From JANXSG01 sp038203935 (GTDB lineage Bacteria; Armatimonadota; Chthonomonadetes; Chthonomonadales; Chthonomonadaceae): a DNA stretch of 29,235 nucleotides. Positions 16,045-25,116 of this stretch are shown piece after piece. The notes below the pieces were generated by a model. The model did not search any database. It was not told where the DNA came from and worked only from the letters and a program-made list of their open reading frames with translations. Within the stretch, counting starts at the first letter, position 1. Every line of letters starts with the position of its first letter. The position numbers and the translations under genes are program-made. Where the stretch lies: positions 1-29,235 of the forward strand of contig JBBRDM010000054.1 of NCBI GenBank assembly GCA_038203935.1, written 5' to 3'.

Positions 16045-17274
16045 GTGACAAGCGTTTCTGCAGATTCGAAGGTAGTGTTGGGAGTTGTGGGAGTGGCCGG
16101 GCGGGGTTTCGATGCGCATATTAAAACATTCAGTGAATTCGCCGATGTCGAGATTGGCGCGGTCTGCGATGTTCATCAGGGGCATCTGGATAGAGCTGTG
16201 GCATTCACGGGAGGCAAAGCAAAGCCATACCACGATTTCCGCGAAATGATGGAGCAGAAAGATATCGATGCTGTCGTCGTTTCGACTCCTCCCCACTGGC
16301 ATCCGCTCGTAACGATTGCCGCGCTTCAAGCTGGCAAAGACGTCTTTTGCGAAAAGCCGATGAGCCGCTACCCGATGGAAGCATTCATCATGGCGAAGCT
16401 GGCAAAAGACCACAACCGCATTACCCAGGTCGGCACTCAGATCCACGCCTCGGATAACTACCATAAGTGCGTCGATATAGTGCGTTCCGGCACGCTTGGC
16501 CAGATAACCGCAGTTCGAAACCTATGTACTATGAATGATGGCGATGAAGGAATCGGCAATCCGCCCGATTCCGAGCCACCCGCAGGCCTCGATTGGAATA
16601 TGTGGCTGGGCCCAGCGCCAGTGGTTCCATTCAATACGGCTCGATTTAGGGATGGAATGCACCGCTATTTTAAAGACTATGCTGACAGCTGGCTGCACGA
16701 GCTCGGCCCGCACATCCTCGATCTTCCCTTCTGGGCCCTCGATCTGCCACAGCCGCTCTCCGTCTGCTCATCCGGTGGAAAATTTGCCAGTAAGAGTATC
16801 GCGGATGTGCCGGACACGATGGATGTGATCTGGGAATTCCCCAAAATGACCATGACCTGGACGATGTCTCAGTCGAATAACTTTAATTTCGGCGTCGAGG
16901 CACCCGGGCCCGGACGCAGGCTTGGCATTCTTTTCTGCGGAACTGAAGCGACCCTCCTATCGAACTATGGGCTTTGCCAGGTACTGGGAACGGATGGAAA
17001 AGTGGTTGAGGGCCAAACTTATCCCGCAGCAACCGAACGATCTCCTGGTCACTGGCGAGAGTTTATCGATTCTGTTAAATCGCGCAAAGAATGCTCCTGC
17101 AGTTTCGAAGCGCACCTTCCCATGCACGTATCACTCAATTTGGCGCATACCTCCCTCCAGGTTGGGCGTAAATTGAAATGGGATGCTGAGAAGTTCGAGG
17201 TAGTAGGGGATGCCGAGGCAAACGGGCTTATAACTCCTCAGTATAGAGCGCCCTGGAAACTGCCAAAAGTTTGA
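16045..17274 (+). CDS. Gfo/Idh/MocA family NAD(P)-dependent oxidoreductase
   Basis: A 409-residue protein. The N-terminal Rossmann fold has the glycine motif GVAGRG (16-21) and the acidic end of strand 2 (AVCDVHQGH). The family signatures VVVSTPPHWHP and EKPMS (103-107, with the catalytic-site Lys) follow. The C-terminal half is the substrate-binding beta-sheet domain. Such enzymes oxidise sugars, inositols or their acids using a nicotinamide cofactor. Unlike many relatives it has no Tat signal and should be cytoplasmic. The GTG start at 16045 is supported by GGGAGG (16031-16036) 8 nt upstream; the ATG at 16029 is in another frame. It is first in a three-gene cluster with a sugar isomerase-like protein and a CBM9-like protein. 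The substrate is unknown. Confidence 0.93.
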   Translation: MTSVSADSKVVLGVVGVAGRGFDAHIKTFSEFADVEIGAVCDVHQGHLDRAVAFTGGKAKPYHDFREMMEQKDIDAVVVSTPPHWHPLVTIAALQAGKDVFCEKPMSRYPMEAFIMAKLAKDHNRITQVGTQIHASDNYHKCVDIVRSGTLGQITAVRNLCTMNDGDEGIGNPPDSEPPAGLDWNMWLGPAPVVPFNTARFRDGMHRYFKDYADSWLHELGPHILDLPFWALDLPQPLSVCSSGGKFASKSIADVPDTMDVIWEFPKMTMTWTMSQSNNFNFGVEAPGPGRRLGILFCGTEATLLSNYGLCQVLGTDGKVVEGQTYPAATERSPGHWREFIDSVKSRKECSCSFEAHLPMHVSLNLAHTSLQVGRKLKWDAEKFEVVGDAEANGLITPQYRAPWKLPKV

Positions 17275-17329
17275 GTGCATAGTTAAAGCTAAACATCAGT
17301 GTAATATTTCTGAATATTCTGGAGAAAAT

Positions 17330-18244
17330 ATGTCGAATGGAATGAATCGAAGAGAGTTTTTAGGAAAATCTGCCGGTGCTGCAGGCGTAATTGGAGCGTC
17401 TGGTTTACCGTTGGCGGCTGGGGCGTCTTCGTCGAAAAAGGAAGTGAGTAATCCCAAGAAGGCCTGCCTTTTTGGAATGCTGCCGGAAACTCTCAGTCTG
17501 GAAGATCGATTTAAACTAGCGAAAGATGTAGGTTTCGAAGGAGTTGAAGCTCCGCCTGTGGATGGAGCCGAGGCCGATAGGATGCGTACCGCTTCCGATA
17601 AGGCCGGCATTCGCATTCATTCCGTAATTTTTGGGGGATGGGGCGCTCCGCTATCGAGCGGTGACCCGGCAGTGATAGAGCGCGGGATGAAAGAGACGAA
17701 GGCTGCTATCCACGGCGCAAAAATAATGGGCGCGGATGATATTCTGCTGGTTCCCGCGCTGGTCGATGCGAAAACGCCTTATGCGGACGCGTACAAACGG
17801 TCTCACGAGAACGTAAGCAGACTGATTCCCTATGCTGAAGAACAGCAGATTCTGATCTGCATTGAAGAAGTTTGGAACAATTTCCTGCTCAGTCCGATGG
17901 AGTATGTGAAATATATCGATGATTTCAAAAGTAAGTGGGTACAGTCCTACTTTGATGTAGGAAACGTAGTAGCGTTCGCCTGGCCTCAAGACTGGATTAG
18001 AACGGTCGGGAAGCGTATTCATAAAGTGCATCTTAAAGATTATAAAGGCGGGCCGGGTCTGTTCGGATCGCGGGGCGGAAATTTCGTCAACCTGCGTGAA
18101 GGCAGCATCGACTGGCCGGAAGTACGAAAAGCATTTTCAGAAATTGGTTACTCGGGCTACATGACTACGGAGCTTGGCGGCGGCGATGAGGCTTATCTGC
18201 GCGATGTCGTGGCAAGAGTGGATAAGATTTTCGCCGGAGTGTAG
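17330..18244 (+). CDS. Tat-exported sugar phosphate isomerase/epimerase-like TIM-barrel protein
   Basis: A 304-residue protein with a twin-arginine signal (NRREFLGKSAGAAGVIGASG). The rest fits the xylose isomerase-like TIM barrel (AP endonuclease 2 superfamily): GFEGVEAPPVDG, then metal-ligand candidates in ICIEEVWNNF (Glu), SYFDVGNVV (Asp), IHKVHLKDYKGG (His, Asp) and MTTELGGGDE (Glu). Relatives isomerise or epimerise sugars. Export by Tat implies folding with a metal in the cytoplasm and action outside it. GGAGA precedes the ATG; an in-frame ATG four codons on is possible. It follows the oxidoreductase by 55 bp, which often accompanies this family in sugar-degradation clusters. Confidence 0.9.
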   Translation: MSNGMNRREFLGKSAGAAGVIGASGLPLAAGASSSKKEVSNPKKACLFGMLPETLSLEDRFKLAKDVGFEGVEAPPVDGAEADRMRTASDKAGIRIHSVIFGGWGAPLSSGDPAVIERGMKETKAAIHGAKIMGADDILLVPALVDAKTPYADAYKRSHENVSRLIPYAEEQQILICIEEVWNNFLLSPMEYVKYIDDFKSKWVQSYFDVGNVVAFAWPQDWIRTVGKRIHKVHLKDYKGGPGLFGSRGGNFVNLREGSIDWPEVRKAFSEIGYSGYMTTELGGGDEAYLRDVVARVDKIFAGV

Positions 18245-18316
18245 GGTTTCGCAGAAACGAATTAGGTTTCAGCTTGAAAGAAGTTTCTGCTAGCTCGAGG
18301 AAGAGAGACAATATCA

Positions 18317-19384
18317 ATGTTAGCTGTTTTAACGGTTTTGCTCAGATTGCTGCTGCCTGCGCCGCCAGGAAAGGAGCCAGTTCGATTGAACCACCCTAAA
18401 GGTTATGTCTGTTATAGAACGATCCAGCCGCTCGCGATAGACGGAAAAATGGACGATACCGCCTGGAAACATGCTCCCTGGACAGACTATTTCGCCGATA
18501 TCGAAGGTGATAAAAAGCCGCTGCCACGATTTCATACGCGCGCAAAAATGCTCTGGGACGATAACTACCTCTATATAGGCGCTGAACTGGAGGAACCGCA
18601 TGTGTGGGGAACGCTGACTCAGCACGATTCGGTGATTTTTCAGGACAACGATTTCGAAGTCTTCATCGATCCAGATTGGGACAATCACGAGTATTACGAG
18701 ATTGAGATGAATGCGCTGAATACCGAATGGGATTTGAGGCTGGTAAAACCTTATCGGGATGGCGGTCCTGCGCTGAACGAGTGGGAAATACCTGGTTTTA
18801 GATCCGCAGTGCACATAAATGGCACCCTAAATAATCCGAACGATACGGATACGGGCTGGACTCTGGAAATGGCGATACCGTGGACGGTGCTGAAAGAGTT
18901 TGCAAATCGTCCCTCGCCGCCGCTAAACGGCGATCAATGGCGGATAAACTTCTCCCGCGTGGAGTGGCTGGTTGATATTATCGACGGGAAATATCATAAG
19001 GTGCCGAATAAGCCGGAAGACAACTGGGTATGGTCTCCTCAGGGATACATCGATATGCACCGTCCTGAAACATGGGGATTTGTTCAATTCAGCACAGCTC
19101 AGCCAGGCACTGCGGAATTTGTTCTCGATCCAACCTATCCAGCCCGTGCCTACTTAATGAAGTTATATTATGCCCAGCGTGAATATCATGGCAAACATGG
19201 AAAGTGGGCTGAGTTATTTGCCGATCTTGCTGTTCCAGTGCCCGGGGATGTCCACCTTAAACAGCTGCCAGAAATCCATCTCACAGCCGATGGATATGAA
19301 ATTACAGTCTCATTAAATACTAAGGCAGATCATACAACGATCTTAAAAATCCGCCAAGATTCCAAACTTTGGGAACAAAAGTAG
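18317..19384 (+). CDS. Exported carbohydrate-binding family 9-like (CBM9/DOMON-like) protein
   Basis: A 355-residue protein with a hydrophobic start (MLAVLTVLLRLLLPAPPG) that may be a signal peptide. The body matches the CBM9-like pattern: IDGKMDDTAWKHAPWTDYFADIEG, AKMLWDDNYLYIGAELEEPHVWG, NDFEVFIDPDWDNHEYYEIEMNA, GWTLEMAIPW and WRINFSRVEW, and RPETWGFVQFS near the end. Homologues bind carbohydrate ends, often on the cell surface. A further ~80-residue helical/strand tail follows. GAGGAAGAG lies upstream of the ATG. It closes the three-gene sugar cluster and is convergent with radA. The ligand is unknown. Confidence 0.88.
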   Translation: MLAVLTVLLRLLLPAPPGKEPVRLNHPKGYVCYRTIQPLAIDGKMDDTAWKHAPWTDYFADIEGDKKPLPRFHTRAKMLWDDNYLYIGAELEEPHVWGTLTQHDSVIFQDNDFEVFIDPDWDNHEYYEIEMNALNTEWDLRLVKPYRDGGPALNEWEIPGFRSAVHINGTLNNPNDTDTGWTLEMAIPWTVLKEFANRPSPPLNGDQWRINFSRVEWLVDIIDGKYHKVPNKPEDNWVWSPQGYIDMHRPETWGFVQFSTAQPGTAEFVLDPTYPARAYLMKLYYAQREYHGKHGKWAELFADLAVPVPGDVHLKQLPEIHLTADGYEITVSLNTKADHTTILKIRQDSKLWEQK

Positions 19385-19395
19385 CGGGCTTCGAG

Positions 19396-19511
19396 TATTT
19401 GCCCCTCTCCCGCGAGGAATGACCCTCTGTGAGAGGGGCAGGGAGCAAGGTTGATTTGCCGCGAGGAACAAGTATCTGCGAAAGAGGCAAGGAACGAGAT
19501 GAATTGCCCCT
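19396..19511. repeat. Degenerate CCCCTCTC/GAGAGGGG repeat between convergent genes
   Basis: GCCCCTCTC (19400-19408) and GAGAGGGGC (19430-19438) form a perfect 9-bp stem. A second, decayed copy of the same ~50-bp text seems to follow, with TTTGCC, GCGAGGAA, TCTG-GA-AGAGGCA and AAGGAACGAG steps up to the radA stop. It resembles REP-like intergenic repeats, and the stem may help terminate both converging transcripts. Confidence 0.5.
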
Positions 19512-20948
19512 TTATTGCCGGGATTTTTCCAGAGCAGCTTTCACCGCCTCCGCAACATTGGGAACCGGAACAATATCTATTCCTATATCCGCAGGAAGCT
19601 GTGAAGCGTTGTGCCGCGATATTATCGCGCGATTGAATCCTTGCCTGGCGGCTTCGCGCAGCCGTTTTTCAATCTGAGAAACTGCCCGCACTTCTCCCGC
19701 CAGGCCTACCTCACCAAGTACGATGGTCAGATAATCCACAGGAATTTCCCGAAAATTAGAAGCTACTGCAGTCAGCGCGGCAAGGTCTGCTGCCGGCTCG
19801 TTAATCCGGATGCCGCCCGCCACATTCACATACACATCCTGTTCTGCCAACTTCAAACCCAATCTTTTTTCCAGGACGGCGAGAATCAGACTGACCCTGT
19901 TTGGGTCCATGCCCGTCACGGCACGCCTCGAACTGGCCAGCGAGGAGCGAGCTGCCAGCGCCTGAACTTCCACCAGCAGTGCACGCGAACCTTCCATAAT
20001 AGATGCAATTACAGATCCATGGCCGCCCTCAGATCTTTCGGAAAGAAGCGCGGCGGAAGGATTTTCTACGCCGATTAAACCAGTGCCACTCATCTCAAAA
20101 ATGCCTAGCTCATCAGATGATCCAAAGCGATTTTTTACCGCCCGTAAAAGTCTGTATGCGTGGTGCCGGTCGCCCTCAAAATAGAGCACGGTATCGACAA
20201 CATGCTCCAGCACACGCGGGCCTGCTATATTGCCATCTTTGGTAACATGGCCGATAATAACGATTGGAATACCAAAAGTCTTTGCAAATTTTGCAAGATG
20301 ATGCGCACACGCCCGCACCTGGCTTACTGACCCGGGGGCAGAATCAAGGCTTGAATCAGAAACTGTCTGGATGCTGTCCACAATCGCAAGGGTAGGGCGG
20401 ATGTTGGCGAGATGCTGGAGCATAGCACCTATCTCAGTATCCACACTGATGAGAATATTGGGTGATTCCGCCTGAAGTCGCACACTTCGAAGCCTTATTT
20501 GTCTTGCACTCTCTTCGCCGGAAAAGTAGAGAACCGTGTTGGGCGGAGCGTCATCCGATGCTGTTTCGTTGGAAGGTTTTGTTAGCGAAGCCGCCGCCTG
20601 GGTAAGCAGGGTCGATTTTCCAATGCCGGGGTCTCCTCCCACCAGAACCACTCCGCCCGCCACGAGCCCGCCTCCCAGGACGCGATCGAATTCACCGATT
20701 CCAACACGAATGCGTTCCATATCTACCATGCCCACAGAGGTGATAGGTATAGGAGTTACGGAACCATCGGCCATATCGCTTCCGCGTAAAGTCCGCATGG
20801 TACTGTTTGTCGTGGCGCCCGGTTTGTCTTTTGCAAACACTTCCTCAACGAATGTATCCCACGCTTCACACTCAGGGCATCTTCCCATCCACTTTGGTGA
20901 TTCATGCCCGCACGCCTGGCAAACATATTTAGTCTGCAGTCTGGCCAT
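19512..20948 (-). CDS. radA: DNA repair protein RadA
   Basis: A 478-residue protein of normal family length. The N-terminal zinc finger uses Cys10, Cys13, Cys24 and Cys27 (CQACGHESPKWMGRCPEC). The RecA-like core has Walker A GGDPGIGKST (104-113), Walker B LAIVDSIQT (188-196) and the RadA-specific KNRFGS motif (272-277). The C-terminal third is the Lon-protease-like scaffold domain (VYVNVAGGIRINEPAADLA, VLGEVGLAGEVRAV). RadA is a hexameric helicase-like ATPase that extends D-loops and processes branched intermediates in recombination. GGAG sits 8 nt before the ATG. It lies 80 bp downstream of the glgP stop on the same strand. Confidence 0.98.
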   Translation of the reverse strand: MARLQTKYVCQACGHESPKWMGRCPECEAWDTFVEEVFAKDKPGATTNSTMRTLRGSDMADGSVTPIPITSVGMVDMERIRVGIGEFDRVLGGGLVAGGVVLVGGDPGIGKSTLLTQAAASLTKPSNETASDDAPPNTVLYFSGEESARQIRLRSVRLQAESPNILISVDTEIGAMLQHLANIRPTLAIVDSIQTVSDSSLDSAPGSVSQVRACAHHLAKFAKTFGIPIVIIGHVTKDGNIAGPRVLEHVVDTVLYFEGDRHHAYRLLRAVKNRFGSSDELGIFEMSGTGLIGVENPSAALLSERSEGGHGSVIASIMEGSRALLVEVQALAARSSLASSRRAVTGMDPNRVSLILAVLEKRLGLKLAEQDVYVNVAGGIRINEPAADLAALTAVASNFREIPVDYLTIVLGEVGLAGEVRAVSQIEKRLREAARQGFNRAIISRHNASQLPADIGIDIVPVPNVAEAVKAALEKSRQ

Positions 20949-21028
20949 AAGATATACTCCACACAGTTATAATGCGCTTCATTAATGAGTTTTTTCGGTA
21001 AGAATGAAGAGATCTGTGTTCCCTTATT

Positions 21029-23599
21029 CTATTCCCATGTGATCAGAGTCAACTCATTAGGAAGCTTCGCGTCGGGATGATAGGGCAGCACACGCATCGA
21101 GAAGCCCTGCATTCCACTGTTCGTGCAAATCAAGGAACCTTCGTATCGATGGTCGTCGCCGTCCTGACTTTTCCAATCCAGCTTTAGTTTATCACCCTGG
21201 GGAATCTGATGATTGATATCGAGCTGGCCAAAATATGCCTCCACCGAAACATCTGATGGTACAAGCCCACCCAGATGAATGGTCGCGATTATTTGAACCC
21301 GATCACCCACCTTGATATCCATTCCTTCGGCGGCGGATTTCATATCAACATTGCCTACTCTCACTTCAGACCAGGATCCACGCACTTTATTCTTCCAGTC
21401 GACCAGCTGCTTTGTGCGCTCCAGATCATTTTCCATAAGCAAATGATTGCGCTGCATTGCAGGGAAATAGAATCTTTCGGCATACTCTCCCACCATGCGA
21501 TCCGTATTAAAAACAGGACAGAGTAACCGAATCGAGTTTTTTATTCGGGATATCCAGGCCCTTGGAACTCCTTCTGAACTGCGATCATAGAATAGAGGCA
21601 CGATCTCTTTTTCCAGCAGATCGTATAGTGCGGCGGCTTCAATTTTATCCTGATATTCATGGTCAGGCAGATCTTCCCCTTTGCCGATCGACCATCCGGT
21701 TAATGAGTTATATCCTTCTGCCCACCAGCCGTCAGGTACGGATAAATTTAATCCGCCATTCGGCAGTACTTTCATGCCGGAGGTGCCGGAGGCTTCCATG
21801 AGATAACGCGGCGTGTTCAGCCAGATATCCACTCCATGAACAAGATGCCTCGCCAGGGAAAGATCGTAATCTTCCAGAAAAACGATACGACCGCGTACCT
21901 CATCCCGCCGCGCAAACTGCACAATCTGCCGTATGAATTCCTTACCGCCTTCATCTCTCGGATGAGCTTTCCCCGCAAACAGTATCTGAAATGGGCGGTG
22001 GGAGTCGTTGAGCAGCTTGATTAAACGCTCCATATCCGCGAGTATGAGAGTAGCTCTTTTGTAAGTAGCGAATCTGCGTGCAAAACCGATAGTTAATATA
22101 CTTGGGTTGAGCACACTCCGGGCCTGCCGGATTTCAAACTCACTCATCCCTCGGTGTTCGTAATGTGATTTTAATCGTTCGCGAGCAAAAAATACCAGCT
22201 TCTCTCTCAAAAGTTCTCGTACTCGCCACAGCTCTTCGTCGGGAATACTTTGCACCTTCTCCCACGAAGCCGGGTCGCTCATATCGGATGACCATCTCCC
22301 GCCGAGATATCTATTGAAAAGCTGGGCCATTTCCGGCGCGATAAACGACTTTGTATGCACCCCATTCGTTACATACTCAATTGGAACTTCATCTTCCGGA
22401 AAGCCTGGATATCCCGCCTGAACCATTTTGCGTGTTACCTGGCCGTGCAGCCTGCTGACTCCATTGCACTGGTGTGCATGCCGCAGTGCAAGTACGGCGA
22501 CATTGAACTGTTCGCCGGCAGCATTGGCGCGTACCCGGCCTAGTCCCATTAATTTATCAAATGGCAGCCCCAGCTCCTCGATATAGTTGTTGAAATAACG
22601 CTGCATCATGTCTGCGGGGAAAAGGTCAAATCCTGCCGGCACTGGGGTATGAGTCGTAAATAGATTTCCTGCCGATGTGGCTTCCTGAGCCTGGTAGTAG
22701 TTCACTCCATGCTCTTTCATAACATTCCGCGCACGCTCCAACGCTAAAAATGCGGAATGCCCTTCATTCATATGGCAGACAGTCGGCTTGATACCCATCG
22801 CTTCCAAAGCTCGGAATCCACCAATACCGAGTACCATTTCCTGCTTAAGCCGCATTTCATAATCACCGCCGTATAACTGGTCCGTGATGTTGGTGTCGGA
22901 GTCCTGGTTGGCTGCGATGTTCGTATCGAGCAGATAGAGCGGAATACGACCGACCTGCGTCACCCACACTTGAGCAAAAACAGTGCGTCCCGGAAATTCT
23001 ATGCTGATTTCCAGGCTTTCACCTTCTGCATTTAGTACTGGCTGCACAGGCATATTATAGAAATCGTTATCAGGGTATCTCTCCTGCTGCCAGCCATCCG
23101 AATGCAGGAACTGCCGGAAATATCCCTGCTGATAGAGCAGTCCGACTCCAACCAGAGGCAGATCAAGATCACTAGCAGATTTCAGATGATCTCCTGCCAG
23201 CACGCCCAGCCCTCCTGAATAGATGGGCAGGCATTCTGTAATTCCAAATTCCATTGAGAAATAGGCTATGGAAGGCTTGGGTACGCTGACTTCTGGATGC
23301 TGCCTTTTATACCAGGTGTTTGCCGCGCCCATATAACTATCAAGGCTGTGGCAGCATCTATCCAGGTGTTCGAGAAAGGAGTCGTCTTGAGAAGCTTCCA
23401 GCAGCTTTTCCTGTGAAATACTTCCAAGCATTTTGATAGGATTATGGCCAGTTTCAATCCAAAGGTCGGAATCCAAACGTCTGAAGAGTTCAGAGGAAGA
23501 GTGGTCCCAGGCCCATCTGAGATTGAATGCGAAAGGACGAATACATTTTAGCGCTTCAGGAAGTGCAGGGGTGACATGAAAAGAGTGCACTTTGGGCAT
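21029..23599 (-). CDS. glgP: Alpha-glucan phosphorylase (GT35, with DUF3417 N-terminus)
   Basis: An 856-residue protein. The first ~100 residues are the DUF3417-type extension (PFAFNLRWAWDHSSSELFRR) found in the bacterial branch of maltodextrin/glycogen phosphorylases. The core shows IAYFSMEFGITECLPIYSGG, GVLAGDHLKSASDL, the substrate loop THTPVPAGFD, VTNGVHTKSF and the pyridoxal-phosphate site EASGTSGMKVLPNGGLN, with Lys610 expected to carry the cofactor. The enzyme releases glucose-1-phosphate from glycogen or maltodextrin in the cytoplasm. GGAGG lies 7 nt before the ATG. It sits between tRNA-Arg and radA on the same strand. No other glycogen genes are in the window. Confidence 0.97.
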   Translation of the reverse strand: MPKVHSFHVTPALPEALKCIRPFAFNLRWAWDHSSSELFRRLDSDLWIETGHNPIKMLGSISQEKLLEASQDDSFLEHLDRCCHSLDSYMGAANTWYKRQHPEVSVPKPSIAYFSMEFGITECLPIYSGGLGVLAGDHLKSASDLDLPLVGVGLLYQQGYFRQFLHSDGWQQERYPDNDFYNMPVQPVLNAEGESLEISIEFPGRTVFAQVWVTQVGRIPLYLLDTNIAANQDSDTNITDQLYGGDYEMRLKQEMVLGIGGFRALEAMGIKPTVCHMNEGHSAFLALERARNVMKEHGVNYYQAQEATSAGNLFTTHTPVPAGFDLFPADMMQRYFNNYIEELGLPFDKLMGLGRVRANAAGEQFNVAVLALRHAHQCNGVSRLHGQVTRKMVQAGYPGFPEDEVPIEYVTNGVHTKSFIAPEMAQLFNRYLGGRWSSDMSDPASWEKVQSIPDEELWRVRELLREKLVFFARERLKSHYEHRGMSEFEIRQARSVLNPSILTIGFARRFATYKRATLILADMERLIKLLNDSHRPFQILFAGKAHPRDEGGKEFIRQIVQFARRDEVRGRIVFLEDYDLSLARHLVHGVDIWLNTPRYLMEASGTSGMKVLPNGGLNLSVPDGWWAEGYNSLTGWSIGKGEDLPDHEYQDKIEAAALYDLLEKEIVPLFYDRSSEGVPRAWISRIKNSIRLLCPVFNTDRMVGEYAERFYFPAMQRNHLLMENDLERTKQLVDWKNKVRGSWSEVRVGNVDMKSAAEGMDIKVGDRVQIIATIHLGGLVPSDVSVEAYFGQLDINHQIPQGDKLKLDWKSQDGDDHRYEGSLICTNSGMQGFSMRVLPYHPDAKLPNELTLITWE

Positions 23600-23649
23600 A
23601 TAGGAACCTCCAGGGTGATGTAACTCTGATACCGGGCATATAAATACGA

Positions 23650-23685
23650 AGAACTTCCACCCCTAATATTAGGAAAGGAAGTTCT
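23650..23685. other. Hairpin between tRNA-Arg and glgP
   Basis: AGAACTTCC (23650-23658) pairs with GGAAGTTCT (23677-23685), and the loop contains the palindrome CCTAATATTAGG. On the minus strand it follows tRNA-Arg and is trailed by a short AT-rich stretch, so it may terminate the tRNA transcript ahead of glgP. Confidence 0.45.
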
Positions 23686-23705
23686 GGGAATCCATTTTTA
23701 CACTA

Positions 23706-23778
23706 TGCGCCCGGAGGGATTCGAACCCCCGGCCCTCTGTTCCGAAGACAGATGCTCTATCCACTGAGCTACGGACGC
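23706..23778 (-). tRNA. tRNA-Arg (anticodon TCG), CCA not encoded
   Basis: Read on the minus strand, acceptor GCGTCCG pairs with CGGGCGC, the D arm is GCTC/GAGC, the anticodon stem TCTGT/ACAGA encloses CTTCGGA (anticodon TCG), and the T arm is CCGGG/TCCGG-type with TTCGAAT. The discriminator is A at 23706, followed by TAG and not CCA. It decodes CGN Arg codons. Confidence 0.95.
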
Positions 23779-23837
23779 TTAACCTCTTTGTCCCACTATT
23801 CTAGCACAGAATTATTCCGAGGTCAAGTAAAGGTAAA

Positions 23838-24290
23838 TCAGGGAATGCGGTTTTTGGCCGACTGCCACTCTTCGGCTGAAATAGTGCCACCTGATTTGAG
23901 ATGTATTTTGCCGTCCGGGCTGGTAACCGCATCTGCTGGTGGTATCGAGACATCGGTCTGCGCCTGTCTGAGTTCTCTTCTTGCCTGAATTAAAACGGAA
24001 TCATCGTCGGGAGATACCGGCGGGGCAGGAGCCTGCTCCGAAGGCTGCTGAACAGACTGAGTCTCGGGTGAGGGCTGTCGGGCGGCAGCGGGCGTGTTCT
24101 GCGGGGCATCATCCGGCTGAAGATCTGCTTCGGTTGGCACTATCCCACCGGCAGATTCTCCGCGAACAGCCGGTGCAGTTTTTACGGTTGCTTGAGCCGC
24201 TTTCTGCTTGAACCCAACAGTCATCATCACAATCTCAAAGGTTACTGCGGCTACACAAATACAAATTATTACGCTGAGTACCTTATTCAT
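23838..24290 (-). CDS. Membrane-anchored protein with Pro/Gln/Ala-rich linker and short C-terminal domain
   Basis: A 150-residue protein. A single N-terminal hydrophobic helix (VLSVIICICVAAVTFEIVMM) is followed by a ~70-residue disordered-looking linker rich in Pro, Ala and Gln, and a charged end with LIQARRELRQAQ and the compact tail GKIHLKSGGTISAEEWQSAK. That tail resembles short SHOCT- or GYF-like pieces but is too short to name. The ATG at 24290 has GAGGA 8 nt upstream; a TTG two codons earlier is the other option. It lies 125 bp downstream of dps on the same strand. The function is unknown; it probably faces the periplasm. Confidence 0.7.
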   Translation of the reverse strand: MNKVLSVIICICVAAVTFEIVMMTVGFKQKAAQATVKTAPAVRGESAGGIVPTEADLQPDDAPQNTPAAARQPSPETQSVQQPSEQAPAPPVSPDDDSVLIQARRELRQAQTDVSIPPADAVTSPDGKIHLKSGGTISAEEWQSAKNRIP

Positions 24291-24357
24291 AAACAAATTC
24301 CTCTGAATTGCACAACGGTAGTATATCTTCGGTAAATAATGATAGAATCCGGATTTA

Positions 24358-24401
24358 CTGCTGCTTATAATCTGTAAACATCCAGAAATTATAAGCAGCA
24401 G
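24358..24401. other. Perfect 14-bp hairpin downstream of dps
   Basis: CTGCTGCTTATAAT (24358-24371) pairs exactly with ATTATAAGCAGCAG (24388-24401) over a 16-nt loop. It begins 15 nt past the dps stop on the minus strand. There is no clear T run after the stem, so it may be a terminator variant or an mRNA 3'-end protector. Confidence 0.5.
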
Positions 24402-24415
24402 ACAATCTAGAATAA

Positions 24416-24904
24416 CTACGACTGCAAGTGGGCTTCAAGGAACCAGAGTGATTTATCCAGTGCTCGCGAAATCTCCGTGAAGACATCCGCCGTGTCGGCA
24501 TCACCCGCTTTATCTGCGGAATCTATAGCCTCTCTTGTCGAGGCGGCGACCACAGCGAAGGCTGCTGCGAGCGCATCTACTATTTTTAATCCTTCAGTAA
24601 TATTGGTGGGGAACTCCGGCAGTCTGGAACTGGATGCTGCCATACGCGCTGTTCCATATACGTAACCGCCAAGGGCAGTTACTCTTTCAGCAATGAGATC
24701 TACGAAGCCTGGCAAATCAGCTGCCAGATCATCGAAAAGCTCGTGAAGTGCGATAAACTGCGGGCCTTTCACGTTCCAATGGGCCTGTTTCGTCTGGCTG
24801 TAGAGATCAAACGTGTCTGCTAGCTGTTGATTCGTGAGGGCAATCAGTTTTTCCCGATTTATTTCCGATATATCTATTCGTGTTTTGAATGTTTTCGATG
24901 CCAT
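24416..24904 (-). CDS. dps: Dps-family ferritin-like DNA-protection protein
   Basis: A 162-residue protein of typical Dps length. The inter-subunit ferroxidase ligands are all in place: His42 (QAHWNVKGP), His54 and Asp58 (LHELFDDL), Asp69 and Glu73 (FVDLIAERV), each offset by 11 from the Listeria innocua numbering that I recall. Dps assembles as a dodecamer, oxidises ferrous iron with peroxide, stores iron and protects DNA under oxidative or starvation stress. The Lys/Arg-bearing N-terminal tail could contact DNA. GGGAG lies 8 nt before the ATG. It stands alone with its own 3' hairpin, divergent from the GH4 gene. Confidence 0.96.
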   Translation of the reverse strand: MASKTFKTRIDISEINREKLIALTNQQLADTFDLYSQTKQAHWNVKGPQFIALHELFDDLAADLPGFVDLIAERVTALGGYVYGTARMAASSSRLPEFPTNITEGLKIVDALAAAFAVVAASTREAIDSADKAGDADTADVFTEISRALDKSLWFLEAHLQS

Positions 24905-25116
24905 ATCAAAGTCTCCCGTTTTCTGGAATATAAATAATCATACCTCTTACCTCTTTATTTAATACCAAATGCACATACTCTTGGTTCCTCTGAGCCTAAA
25001 AGATTCCGCAATAAATAACATTTGCATAGGAAAGAGGAAAAGATCGGTAAATTAACGTACAATCATATCTAGTAATGTAATACAATCAATTTAAAAACCT
25101 GTGGGGAGTATTTTCA

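Noticed and set aside
15922..16464. 180-codon minus-strand open frame
   Set aside because: It overlaps the terminator, promoter and start of the Gfo/Idh/MocA gene and has no recognisable domain.
18329..18814. 161-codon minus-strand open frame
   Set aside because: It is antisense to the CBM9-like gene, which has clear family motifs.
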